DNA from: Mycolicibacterium vaccae NBRC 14118 = CIP 105934
GTDB taxonomy: Bacteria; Actinomycetota; Actinomycetes; Mycobacteriales; Mycobacteriaceae
Length of the DNA: 64,000 bases
Direction of reading: 5' to 3'
Assembly: GCF_001552715.1 (NCBI RefSeq)
Contig: NZ_BCRS01000005.1
Span: 1 to 64,000, forward strand
Of the stretch, positions 1 to 7,551 are shown piece after piece. How positions within the stretch are numbered: the stretch's first letter is position 1; each line of letters starts with the position of its first letter. A model generated the notes under the pieces. That model ran no database searches. It had not been told where the DNA came from and saw nothing but the letters and a program-made list of their open reading frames with translations. A program made the position numbers and the translations under genes.

Positions 1-144
1 TTCAACGGCAAGAGCCACTTCGGCATCAACAGCCCGTTCGGCGGGACCAAGCAGAGCGGGCTGGGCTACCGCAACGGCGAAGAGGGCTACAAGGAGTACC
101 TGGACGCGAAAACGATCGGTATGCCCGATACGGCGGCGTCATGA
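1..144 (+). CDS. Aldehyde dehydrogenase, C-terminal end (cut by window edge)
   Basis: Only the last 47 codons are present. They read FGINSPFGGTKQSGLGYRNG and then EGYKEYLDAKTIG, the typical C-terminus of NAD(P)-dependent aldehyde dehydrogenases: the PFGG-K-SG-G segment near the end of the catalytic domain and the E-Y oligomerisation tail. The stop codon overlaps the next start as ATGA, so this gene heads the operon that runs to 3155. The substrate cannot be told from this fragment. Confidence 0.85.
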   Translation, partial: FNGKSHFGINSPFGGTKQSGLGYRNGEEGYKEYLDAKTIGMPDTAAS

Positions 145-611
145 CTCAACCGGCAGTGATGGATGCGCAGCGCCTCAGCGATCAACTCGAAATCAGGGCG
201 CTACTCAACAGGTACGCACGCGCCGTCGACACCAAAGATTGGAACCTGTACCGCTCAGTGTTCACCGACGATGCCGTCCTCGACTACTCCTCGGCGGGAA
301 TCCCGGTCGGCTCGCGCGACCAGATCGCCGAGATGTTCAATCAGGCCTTCACCGCAATCCCGTGGACCATGCACTACATCACCAACATCGAAATCGAATT
401 CGACGAGGGGCCGGGTGACACTGCGCGGGCGCGAGCGATGTTCTACAACCCGATGCTGTTGCCGGGCATGGTCGAGCAGAGTTCCTGCGGCGGTTACTAC
501 TTGCATGATCTGGTGCGCACGGATGTGGGCTGGCGTAGCCGACATCTGCGCGAGGACAACGTGTGGTTTATCAACCGCCCCGACGTCAATCCGCCAACGT
601 CAGGACGTTGA
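141..611 (+). CDS. SnoaL/NTF2-like domain protein
   Basis: This 156-residue protein fits the single-domain NTF2-like fold (SnoaL-like family). An N-terminal helix (residues about 10-30, QLEIRALLNRYARAVDTKDW) is followed by YRSVFTDDAVLDY, a common opening of this family, and a C-terminal sheet rich in aromatic residues (W, Y, H). Members are cyclases, hydratases, isomerases or binding proteins; no catalytic assignment is possible here. The start overlaps the aldehyde dehydrogenase stop (ATGA) and its own stop overlaps the next start (TGATG), so the genes are translationally coupled. It probably acts on the same small-molecule pathway as its neighbours. Confidence 0.8.
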   Translation: MTQPAVMDAQRLSDQLEIRALLNRYARAVDTKDWNLYRSVFTDDAVLDYSSAGIPVGSRDQIAEMFNQAFTAIPWTMHYITNIEIEFDEGPGDTARARAMFYNPMLLPGMVEQSSCGGYYLHDLVRTDVGWRSRHLREDNVWFINRPDVNPPTSGR

Positions 612-1504
612 TGCAGATCTGGACCGGCACCGCGTTCATGCAGACCGCCGAAGCCGTACCTATAGCACGCATGCTCGACGAGGCCGGCTTCGACGGGATA
701 GTCGTTTCCGACCACATGATCTACCCGCGGAACCTGTACTCGCCGTATCCGTCCCCCACAGGAAAGCCGATATGGACACCCGAGACAGCCTGGCCCGACT
801 CCTGGGTCCTCATCGGTGCAATGGCCGCGGTGACCACTGCGATCAAGTTCACCAATGCTGTCTACATCGCCCCGGCCCGTCCCCTACTGGAGGTCGCCAA
901 GCAGGTAGCGACCGCGGCGGTCATCTCCGGCGACAGAGTGGCCCTCACCGTCGGAGCCGGATGGATGCGCGAAGAATTCGAGCTGATGGGGCAAGACTTC
1001 GCTACCCGTGGCAAACGACTCGACGAGATGATCGTGGCGCTACCCGAACTATGGCGCGGAGGCTGGGTGGCATGGAGCGGAAAGCACTACCAGATACCGG
1101 AATTGATGCTGGAGCCACATCCGGCGAAGCCGGTACCGATCATGTGCGGTGGCGAATCCGAAGCGGCGTTGCGTCGCGCAGCGCGGCTGTGCGACGGCTG
1201 GGTGGGCAACGCCTACACCTGGGAGGACGCCGAAGACAAGGTCACCACCCTCAACACACTTCGGCGCACCTACGGGCGCAGCGACGAGCCGTTCGAGATC
1301 ATGCTCACTCTACGCGACGTGCCCTCGGCGGACATGTTCCGACGGGCCGAGGACATCGGAGTGACGGCGGTGATGTGTAGCCCGTGGGCAATGGCCGACG
1401 ATGTCGCGTCCGGGTCTCACGACGGGTTCAAGTTGACCGCCGACCGCTATCGCGCACCCATCGAACGGTTCGCCGACACCATCCTCGCCAAGATGTCGCG
1501 ATGA
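611..1504 (+). CDS. LLM-class (luciferase-like) flavin/F420-dependent oxidoreductase
   Basis: The 297-residue product has the bacterial luciferase-like TIM-barrel pattern: an N-terminal strand followed by AEAVPIARMLDEAGFDGIVVSDHMIYP, then the central TVGAGWMREEFELMGQDF segment (residues about 115-135) diagnostic of the family, and KPVPIMCGGESEAALRRAAR near residue 180. In mycobacteria this class mostly uses F420. The start ATG at 611 is preferred because it overlaps the upstream stop (TGATG); an in-frame codon at 563 would lie inside the previous gene. The stop overlaps the next start (ATGA). The substrate is unknown. Confidence 0.85.
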   Translation: MQIWTGTAFMQTAEAVPIARMLDEAGFDGIVVSDHMIYPRNLYSPYPSPTGKPIWTPETAWPDSWVLIGAMAAVTTAIKFTNAVYIAPARPLLEVAKQVATAAVISGDRVALTVGAGWMREEFELMGQDFATRGKRLDEMIVALPELWRGGWVAWSGKHYQIPELMLEPHPAKPVPIMCGGESEAALRRAARLCDGWVGNAYTWEDAEDKVTTLNTLRRTYGRSDEPFEIMLTLRDVPSADMFRRAEDIGVTAVMCSPWAMADDVASGSHDGFKLTADRYRAPIERFADTILAKMSR

Positions 1505-2334
1505 CCGAATCGATTGCCAGAAAACAAGACCCGAAGCCTCCGGAGGGGGATTGGCTGGGCACGAAGTTCTTGCGGTTCGAGCGAGGGGGCACCTTCGGCG
1601 TGTGCACGCTCGACCGGCCCGAGGCGCGCAATGCGATGACGCCGGCGATGTACTTCGGCATCAAGTACGCGGTCAACCACGTGGCGTCCGATCCGGACCT
1701 CGCAGGCCTGATCATCACCGGCACCGCCGAAGTTTTCGCGACCGGTGGCGACATGGGAGGTGGCGGCGAAGACAACTGGTTGACGTTCGGTTCCGCACAG
1801 GGCATGGATGCACTCCCGTTCGACACGTTGCGCCAGTCGGCCAAACCCGTCGTGGCCGCGGTCAACGGCCTCTGTCAGGGCGGCGGCATGCAGATTGCCC
1901 TGTGCGCCGATATGGCCGTGGTCAGCGGCCGAGCGAAGTTCCGGGTGCCCGAGCTGTACCGCGGGATCGCTGACACCTATTACAGCCACATGCTGGCCAA
2001 ACTCATCGGACCGGTCCGAACCCGGGACCTGATGTTCACCGGCCGCACCCTGTCGGCCCAGGAGGCGCTGGACTGGGGCCTGATTGCCCGTGTCGTCCCG
2101 CACGACGACCTGCCCGACGCGGCGCGGGCGGTGCTGGCCCGGTGCTGTCGGACCGCGCCGCACGCACGCGGGACCATCAAATCGAGCCTGGACAACTACA
2201 TCGGCCTGTACGACCGCATTGGCATGCAGGCCAGCCTCGGCGCACCTGAGTCGATCGAAGGCTTGGCGGCCTTCAAGGAGCGGCGCTCGCCTAACTGGGT
2301 CCACCCAGCCTTGCGGCTCAACGAGCGCCTCTGA
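1501..2334 (+). CDS. Enoyl-CoA hydratase/isomerase family protein
   Basis: This 277-residue crotonase-fold protein has LDRPEARNAMTPAM near residue 40, then GTAEVFATGGDM for the first oxyanion-hole strand, and AAVNGLCQGGGMQIALCADMAV for the second oxyanion-hole/CoA-binding segment. The usual catalytic Glu positions are not obvious: the RVPELYRGIADTYYSHMLAKLIGP segment shows a Glu before the Leu-Tyr pair, so the exact reaction is open. The ATG at 1501 overlaps the previous stop (ATGA). Context with an SDR, an aldehyde dehydrogenase and an LLM oxidoreductase suggests beta-oxidation-like breakdown of a CoA-activated, possibly cyclic, substrate (inference). Confidence 0.85.
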   Translation: MTESIARKQDPKPPEGDWLGTKFLRFERGGTFGVCTLDRPEARNAMTPAMYFGIKYAVNHVASDPDLAGLIITGTAEVFATGGDMGGGGEDNWLTFGSAQGMDALPFDTLRQSAKPVVAAVNGLCQGGGMQIALCADMAVVSGRAKFRVPELYRGIADTYYSHMLAKLIGPVRTRDLMFTGRTLSAQEALDWGLIARVVPHDDLPDAARAVLARCCRTAPHARGTIKSSLDNYIGLYDRIGMQASLGAPESIEGLAAFKERRSPNWVHPALRLNERL

Positions 2335-3155
2335 TGTCGGCCCACCAACTCCCACCGGCAGAAACGGAAGCATCATCAATGCCAGAAGGCCTCGACGACC
2401 TGTTCGGCCTCTCCGGAAAGATCGCGATCGTCACCGGTGCGGCCGCCGGCATCGGCCTAGGGATTGCCCGAGTGCTCGCCTCAGCCGGCGCAACGGTAGT
2501 TCTTGCCGCCCGTGACCACAGCGAAGCCGGGCGCCAAGCTGCCGCCATCACCGCCGCAGGACACCGCGCCGTCGCGGTCGCTGTGGACCTCGCCGACGAG
2601 ACGTCGATCGTTGAAGCGTGCGCGCATATCAACCGAACCTTCGGCCCGCCGTGGTTATTGGTGAACAACGCAGCGCTGCAGGACCGTGAACCTCTCTTGG
2701 AGGCATCCGCCTCAGAATGGGATCGCATCCATGCCGTCAACGCGCGCGGCGCTTTCCTGATGACACGCGAAACGGCGCGGGTGATGGTGGCGGCCGGATT
2801 GGGCGGCAGGATCGTGAACATTGCCTCAAACGCGCTGCGTGGGGGCCTGATCAAAGGCCTCACTTCCTACGCATCGTCCAAGGGAGCGCTGGTCGCGCTG
2901 AGCCTCGCATCCGCGTTCGAACTGGCCGAGCACGCAATCACGGTCAACACGATCCTTCCCGGTGCGGTCATCACCCCAGGCGCAATCAACGCCAAAGGCC
3001 CGGCCAGCGACGGCCCTGCGACGCGCAAGACACCCTTCGGCTTCCAATCCCCAGACGAAATTGGCGCTGCCGTATTGTTTTTCGCGTCACCTGCGGCGCG
3101 TCCCATCACGAACCAGGTGCTCGCAGTAGACGGCGGATTCTCCATCAGCCAGTGA
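2334..3155 (+). CDS. SDR family NAD(P)-dependent oxidoreductase
   Basis: A classical short-chain dehydrogenase of 273 residues. It carries the cofactor motif TGAAAGIGLGIA near residue 36, the NNAA motif near 110, a Ser-bearing IVNIASNALRGG strand and the catalytic YASSK (Tyr-x-x-x-Lys) near residue 180, and ends with LAVDGGFSIS as usual. The start at 2334 overlaps the hydratase stop (TGATG); an internal ATG at 2379 with the family's usual length would also work. It is the last gene of the operon. The transposon debris begins about 140 bp downstream, and that gap shows no gene. Confidence 0.88.
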   Translation: MSAHQLPPAETEASSMPEGLDDLFGLSGKIAIVTGAAAGIGLGIARVLASAGATVVLAARDHSEAGRQAAAITAAGHRAVAVAVDLADETSIVEACAHINRTFGPPWLLVNNAALQDREPLLEASASEWDRIHAVNARGAFLMTRETARVMVAAGLGGRIVNIASNALRGGLIKGLTSYASSKGALVALSLASAFELAEHAITVNTILPGAVITPGAINAKGPASDGPATRKTPFGFQSPDEIGAAVLFFASPAARPITNQVLAVDGGFSISQ

Positions 3156-3336
3156 AGAGAATCGCCGGAGTGCCAGCTGTGATCCGACTAGTCGGTACTC
3201 ATCGCGCCGAGCCGGGCCGGAGGGGACAAGGTGGGCGGTGCCTGATAAGTCGGGTTTTCGTAGCGCGGGTTCGCGGCAGCGCTATCTGGCTGTGTAGGGA
3301 CTGCCCCGGGTTCAGTTGACTCGCGGGGTGTGAATT

Positions 3337-4198
3337 TCAGGCCGCGGTTGCGACCGGTGTGTGGAGCAGTTCGAACTCTACCGGGGTGAGCCTGCCAAGG
3401 GCGCGTTGGCGCCGGCGTCGGTGGTAGGTCCGCTCGATCCACGACACGATTGCCAGGCGTAGTTCGGCTCGGGTGGACCTGCGCCTGCGGTCGAGTACGT
3501 TGCGTTGCAGAAGGGCGAAGAACGACCCCATGGCGGCATTGTCTCCGCATGCACCGACGCGGCCCATCGATCCGTGTAACTCGTTGCGCGACAGTGCGTG
3601 GACGAACTTTCGGGATCGAAATTGACTACCCCTGTCGGAGTGAACGATAGCCGCGACCGGTGAGCGCAGCGCCACGGCGTGATCCAGGGCAGCCACGGCC
3701 AATGGACTTCATTCGGGAGTCGATGGAGTAGCCCACGATCCTGTTGGAGTAGACGGCTTTGATGGCGCAGAGGTAGAGCTTGCCTTCGTCGGTGCGGTGC
3801 TCGGTGATGTCGGCCAGCCAGACTTGGTCGGCAGCCTGGGCGCTGAACTGACGTTGCACGAGGTCGTCATGCACCGGTGGGCCGGATCGACGGTTCAGTC
3901 CCCGCTTTTTGGCGAAGATCGACCAGATCCGCTCCCGGGAGCACAGCCGTGCGACACGGTTCTCGCCGGCGGTGATGCCGCGACCGGGAAGTTCATCAGC
4001 GATGAACCGGTAGCCGAAGGCGGGGTCATCGGCGTGGATGTCGCGGGCGGCGTTGATGAGGTGGGCATCGTCCCAATCACGCTGTGACAGGGGTGCTTTG
4101 CGCCATTTGTAGAACGCCTGGGTGGAGAATCCCAGGACCCGGCAAGTCACCGTGACGGGAATCCCGTCGTCGGCAAGGTCGAGGACCTGCGGGTACAT
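3337..4198 (-). pseudogene. IS3-family transposase OrfB, frameshifted
   Basis: The product shows the IS3 OrfB layout: an N-terminal HTH_21-like part (YPQVLDLADDGIPVTVTCRVLGFS), the first Asp in QVWLADITEHRT and the second in IVHSDRGSQF. The reading frame breaks near 3700: the N-terminal part runs to KS and then goes out of frame, while LAVAALDHAVALRSPV continues in another frame. The third catalytic residue is also lost, since the segment NAAMGSFF has Gly (codon at 3526-3528) where the family has Glu. The first codon abuts the nested IS110 element. It is a dead gene. Confidence 0.88.
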
Positions 4199-4204
4199 CT
4201 GTAA

Positions 4205-4410
4205 TAGTGGCGGCTGGCCCGAGGCCGGCTGGCAGTGTTGACGCTTGGCTCGGCTCGTGTGACTCCGGGTATATCCGACCCGCGAAGTGCGGTGTCTTCA
4301 AAATGACCTGTCCGCGAGAGGAGCCGGCGTCGACACTGTCCGCACAGATGGCTTAATCAGAAGCTTGTCCGCCGCCACCAGTGGTGGTGTGACTCATTAC
4401 AGATGTGTCT
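4205..4410 (+). ncRNA. Candidate bridge RNA of the IS110-family element
   Basis: This is the 5' non-coding region of the element, where IS110-subgroup bridge RNAs are encoded. Three segments match DNA ends. 4266-4275 equals the left target half plus core TC (9 of 10, the difference being a G-U wobble). 4297-4306 is complementary to the right target half plus core (8 Watson-Crick and 2 wobble pairs). 4396-4403 is complementary to the element's own left end plus core (8 of 8). A small hairpin (CCGC-GAAGT-GCGG, 4280-4292) separates the two target segments. A left-donor guide is less clear; AGAAGC at 4359-4364 repeats AGAAGC at the right end (5535-5540). RNA ends are guesses. Confidence 0.6.
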
Positions 4411-4476
4411 CTGCGCGAACAACATTCATCGGCGCCATCCAGAAAGGTAATACCCAACAGAGTTGGAGAACTCTCA

Positions 4477-5524
4477 ATGGCAATCATCGCGGACACCTAC
4501 GACCACATTGTCGGAGTGGACACCCACGCGCGAACACACACCTATTGCGTGTTGCGCGCCAAGACGGGAGCAGTGATCGACACGGCGACCTTCCCTGCGT
4601 CAGCGGCAGGAATCAACCGGGCGTTGACTTGGGTCACGCGCCGCACTTCTGGCACCGTCTTCGCCGCCGTCGAAGGCACCTCCTCCTACGGCGCGACCCT
4701 TGCCGCGGCGCTGGCAGCCCGAGGCATACCCATCGGCGACGTGCGCCCACAACCGCGATCCGCACATGCCAACGCCGGGAAATCCGATCCCCTCGACGCC
4801 GAGGCCGCCGGCCGCTGGGTGCTGGGCAAGGAATGCTCGCGAGTGCCCCAACCACGCGACGCCGGCGACCGCGCGGCCCTGCGTGTGCTCTTGAGTGCAC
4901 GCTCACTCATTGACCACCAACGCACCGCCAACCGCAACGAAGCTGACCGCGCTGCGCCGTACGGTCGACTTCGGCATCGATGCCCGCTCACCCTTAACTG
5001 ACAAGCAGATCGTGGTCATAGCAGCATGGCGAAACATGAAATGCGCCAACGCAGTCCATCTCACCGCCCGCGCCGAAGCGAAACGGCTGGCAATCGCCGT
5101 CGTCGAGCAGCCCCGCCAACTCTGAGACAATCACACCCAGCTCGCCGAGCTCGCTGAGCGTCTGGCTCCCGGCCTCCAAAAGGCGCCAGGGGTTGGACCG
5201 GTCACCGCCGCAATTCTGATCTGCGTCTACTCCCACCACGGACGGGTCCGCTTAGAAGCCGCATTCGCCGCCCTCGGTGGCATCGCACCCCTGCCCGCAT
5301 CATCAGGGAACATCACACGACACCGCCTCAATCGATCCGGCGACCGACAACTCAACCGCGCCATCGACATCATCGTCCGAACCCGCATGAGCTTCGACCC
5401 AGCGAGGCGGGACTACCTACGCCGAGGACTGGCCACCGGCAAAACGAACCGAGAGATCCGGCGCAACCTCAAGCGCTACGTCTGCCGCTCAATGTTCCGG
5501 CAACTCCAGGCCACCATGGCTTGA
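4477..5524 (+). pseudogene. IS110-family transposase (DEDD type), frameshift plus internal stop
   Basis: The N-terminal RuvC-like domain reads HIVGVDTHARTHTYCVL (first Asp), AAVEGTSSYG (Glu) and KSDPLDAEAAG (Asp). The C-terminal Tnp_20 domain reads PGVGPVTAAIL and LGGIAPLPASSGNITRHRL with the serine expected to be catalytic, then NRAIDIIVRTRM. Two lesions are visible: the frame shifts by one near 4930 (the upstream frame continues to a stop at 5001), and in the correct frame a TGA at 5123-5125 interrupts the coiled-coil region. The codons on both sides of that stop are otherwise in frame to 5524. The start at 4477 gives the usual N-terminus. Confidence 0.88.
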
Positions 5525-5541
5525 CATCACCCATAGAAGCG

Positions 5542-5836
5542 TCATTTTGGGTTGGCGTCCCGCGAGAGATAGCCGACCGCACGCCGCATCACCTCAGCTT
5601 CCTGCTCGAGGAGTTTGATCCGCTTGTGTGCTTCGCGCAGCTGAGCGGCCATGTCGTCGGCGGCCGGTGAGGCGGGTTGGCCGCGACCATCCTCACGGTC
5701 AGCGATCTTGAGCCAGCGATGCAGGCATGCGTCCGAGATGCCGAAGTCTTTGCGCGATCTGGCGCAACGGCGCCTCGCCCTTGCGGGCCACAGCGATGAC
5801 ATCGGCTCGGAACTCGGCAGGAAACGGTGTCGGCAC
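5542..5836 (-). pseudogene. IS3-family OrfA (HTH), frameshifted
   Basis: From a GTG at 5836 the product reads VPTPFPAEFRADVIAVARKGEAPLRQIA in one frame, then after a one-base shift near 5757 continues as KDFGISDACLHRWLKIADREDG and ends with LLEQEAEVMRRAVGYLSRDANPK. These are the helix-turn-helix and leucine-zipper-like parts of IS3 OrfA, which contributes DNA binding to the fused OrfAB transposase. The A-rich end (CCCAAAATGA) is where programmed frameshifting into OrfB would occur, and it is exactly where the IS110 element sits. Confidence 0.82.
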
Positions 5837-5946
5837 GAGATTGATCCTTCCAGCAAGGACGAATCCTCACAGGTCAGGAGTCAACCAAACTGGGGGCAGT
5901 CCCTTGATCCGGGTCGCGCCGGTCGACTGACGAGCGGCCACTGACA

Positions 5947-5979
5947 CATGAGGGCGCCCGCGGTGCGGGCGCCCTCATG
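5947..5979 (-). terminator. Strong hairpin, probable terminator remnant
   Basis: A perfect 14-bp inverted repeat (CATGAGGGCGCCCG and its complement) flanks a 5-base loop. It lies 13 bp past a minus-strand stop codon (5993-5995) that ends a short orphan C-terminus, so it most likely terminated a now truncated minus-strand gene. There is no T-run, which is usual for mycobacterial terminators. Confidence 0.55.
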
Positions 5980-5992
5980 TCCAGACCGCCGG

Positions 5993-6057
5993 TCAGCTGC
6001 GCACGAATGTGTCGACCTGCGACACCTTCGCCGACGGGAAAAGGTGTCCCAGCCAGG
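5993..6057 (-). pseudogene. Orphan C-terminal fragment of an unidentified gene
   Basis: Reading the minus strand, about 20 codons end in NNPWLGHLFPSAKVSQVDTFVRS and a TGA, directly followed by the hairpin at 5947-5979. The neat stop-hairpin arrangement suggests a real gene end. The upstream side runs into a plus-strand ANTAR fragment, so the rest of the gene has been lost. The family is not recognised. Confidence 0.35.
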
Positions 6058-6060
6058 GAT

Positions 6061-6250
6061 TGTTGCGCTGATCTCTCGATCCGACATCGACATGGCCAAA
6101 GGCGCGCCCATGGCGTTGCACGGCTGCGATCCGGATGAGGCATTCGGCAGGCTCGTGAGTGAATCCCAGAGGCGCAACATGAAAGTGCGCGACGTGGTCC
6201 GGGAAATGCTGGACCGCTTGCAGCAGCGCTCCAAGTGCACCGGCACGTAG
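6061..6250 (+). pseudogene. ANTAR-domain regulator, C-terminal fragment
   Basis: The reading frame encodes IVALISRSDIDMAKGAPMALHGCDPDEAFGRLV and RNMKVRDVVREMLDRLQ, which match the three helices of an ANTAR RNA-binding domain (consensus ...AKGILM..., D-AF--L---S-----K-RDVA--). Upstream of about 6060 the frame has no family resemblance, so the sensor part is missing. The conserved Leu-Met after AKG is changed to Ala-Pro. It is probably non-functional. A second ANTAR remnant lies nearby on the other strand (6690-7210). Confidence 0.65.
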
Positions 6251-6360
6251 TCTCGTTGGAGGACATCTGCACGGGCTCAGGGATCACACTGGTCGGTATT
6301 CCATGTCTGTCCGCCTTCTAGGTGAGAGATCATCCGTCGAATTTGATCGGAGCCATAGCT

Positions 6361-6597
6361 GTGACCGCGCCTTGCTTCACTGTCGAGACCGATGCGTTTG
6401 TTGTTCGGCTGGCCAATGACCTGCGCCATGTATGCGTGGCCGGCTCAACGCTTGAGATCGACACGGACGGCGACATGACTGCCACCGATCCGGACGGTCT
6501 GGCATGGGAAGTAGCGCGCGAAGGCTGGCTCGACATCGCTTTCGTTGGTGACCGAGCGATCACCAATCGAAGGCGCGCCCAGCGCCGTATCCGGTGA
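6361..6597 (+). CDS. Possible short ORF of unknown function
   Basis: A GTG at 6361 opens 78 codons (VTAPCFTVETDAFVVRLAND...). The first two thirds have an acidic, protein-like composition (LEIDTDGDMTATDPDG), while the end turns Arg-rich (RRRAQRRIR), as expected of a read-out into unrelated sequence. No family is recognised and no good ribosome site precedes it. Given the decayed surroundings, this may be another truncated gene. Confidence 0.2.
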   Translation: MTAPCFTVETDAFVVRLANDLRHVCVAGSTLEIDTDGDMTATDPDGLAWEVAREGWLDIAFVGDRAITNRRRAQRRIR

Positions 6598-6689
6598 GCG
6601 CCATCCGCCCAACAACACTTTTTGCTGCCGTAGGCGGTTGTGCCCCGGCGACACGTTGATGCCGCCCGCAGCACGGAGTAGAAAATTGC

Positions 6690-7210
6690 TCTTCCCCCAG
6701 CCGAGTGCCCCGCACCCGCTCTCGTAAGGCGGCGATGATCTTCTGCGCGGCGACTCGCAAGGGGGGTGTTGCCGTTCTTCGATAGTCCTTGAGCATCACG
6801 AAGGCAGTGTCGGAGTCAATCCTGCAGTGATTGATGAGGATCTCCTTGGTCTGCCCGATAACGTCTCTGTTGGAAGCGCAGTGCGGAACTGGTCGTCGCT
6901 CGCAGGTCATCAGCGCGACCGTCGCCATGGTTGCCAACAGGGCGCCCGTAGCCTCCGCTCGCGGGTCGACCGGCGCGGCTTACGCCCGAAGAGGTTCAGT
7001 GCTCCTGTTCCGTCGCGGCGAGGGATGAGCTGATAGGACAACACGCCATGCACTCCGGCTGCCACCGCAGCCGCAGCGAAGCGGGCCATCGAGGTTCTTG
7101 GCGTCTGTCGGTGCAGCGAATCATCCCTCCACGCATCGCCGCTTCCAGGCAGGTACCTGCTGCCGTGTGGATTCCGGGCGTCACCGCCGTCCCGCTGACG
7201 CCCGTCATCG
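6690..7210 (-). pseudogene. GAF-ANTAR regulator, multiply frameshifted
   Basis: On the minus strand three frames must be joined. GTCLEAAMRGGMIRCTDRRQEPRWPA (7085-7208) continues in another frame as ARFAAAAVAAGVHGVLSYQLI and GTGALNLFGRKP, a GAF domain end. A third frame then gives ATVALMTCERR...NRDVIGQTKEILINHCRIDSDTAFVMLKDYRR, an ANTAR domain ending in QKIIAALRERVRG. Around 6890 a different frame reads DDQFRTAL, the usual family linker, showing compensating indels. Such proteins bind RNA through ANTAR in response to the GAF sensor; this copy is dead. Confidence 0.7.
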
Positions 7211-7551
7211 CGGCGGTATCGGCAGTTGGTTCTGGTGGCCGCAGCGGCCGGCATCGTCACCGTCTATCAGGACCTCGCCCCCGATGACACGACGCTGGCC
7301 CGGTTGCTGTTCGCGGTGCCGTTGAGCACGCTCCTGGGGCCGACGTCCACCCCGCAACCGAGGGCACCGACCCCCCGACACATCCGGCCGCGACGACGCG
7401 GTCGGACACGGCGGTCACCAGCTGATTGAACCCGCCGACTCGGGGCAATACGTGCGCGACGGCGCCGTGTCGAACGGACTCGCCGGACGCCACAGGAAAC
7501 AAGGGGGGATCCTGAACCAATCCGCCCGCAGCACGGTCACGAAGAACTGAC
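7211..7551. other. Non-coding or decayed stretch, nothing identified
   Basis: No reading frame here resembles a known family on either strand. The plus strand has a short hydrophobic frame (VLVAAAAGIVTVYQDLAP) without a plausible start or end. The last 100 bp should contain the promoter of the antiporter at 7552, but no convincing hexamers or ribosome site were seen. Confidence 0.5.

Larger units (their letters stand above)
4200..5543 (+). mobile_element. IS110-family insertion sequence nested in the IS3 element
   Basis: Boundaries were found by rejoining the IS3 sequence. Removing 4200-5543 restores an uninterrupted orfA-orfB junction (ACATC at 4195-4199 joined to ATTTTGG from 5544), with the dinucleotide TC present once at each end (4198-4199 and 5542-5543), as expected for the core of IS110-type recombination. 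Length is 1344 bp. There are no terminal inverted repeats. About 277 bp of non-coding sequence precede the transposase and fewer than 20 bp follow it, the layout of the IS110 subgroup rather than IS1111. The transposase frame is broken. Confidence 0.85.
3296..5904 (-). mobile_element. IS3-family insertion sequence, inactive, interrupted by an IS110-family element
   Basis: Imperfect terminal inverted repeats are visible: AGGGACTGCCCC... at 3296-3322 and its complement at 5878-5904, sharing the outer 12 bases and the inner GTTGACTC. orfA (5542-5836) and orfB (3337-4198) lie on the minus strand in IS3 order. Without the inserted 1344 bp the element would be about 1.27 kb, a normal IS3 size. No clean target-site duplication was found. 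Both reading frames are broken, so it cannot transpose on its own. Coordinates include the nested element. Confidence 0.85.

Noticed and set aside
3626..3702. The IS3 orfB frameshift as a programmed frameshift
   Set aside because: There is no slippery run at the site, it lies within the catalytic core rather than at the orfA/orfB border, and the catalytic Glu is also lost.
4195..4406. 11-bp inverted repeat (ACATCTGTAAT / ATTACAGATGT) taken as transposon ends
   Set aside because: The left copy includes three bases of target DNA and the right copy is internal. The 8 bases that belong to the element are better explained as a donor guide pairing with the left end.
5947..5979. Hairpin at 5947 as an attachment site or tRNA remnant
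   Set aside because: It is a simple 14-bp stem with a 5-base loop after a stop codon, with no tRNA arms and no repeat of it elsewhere in the window.
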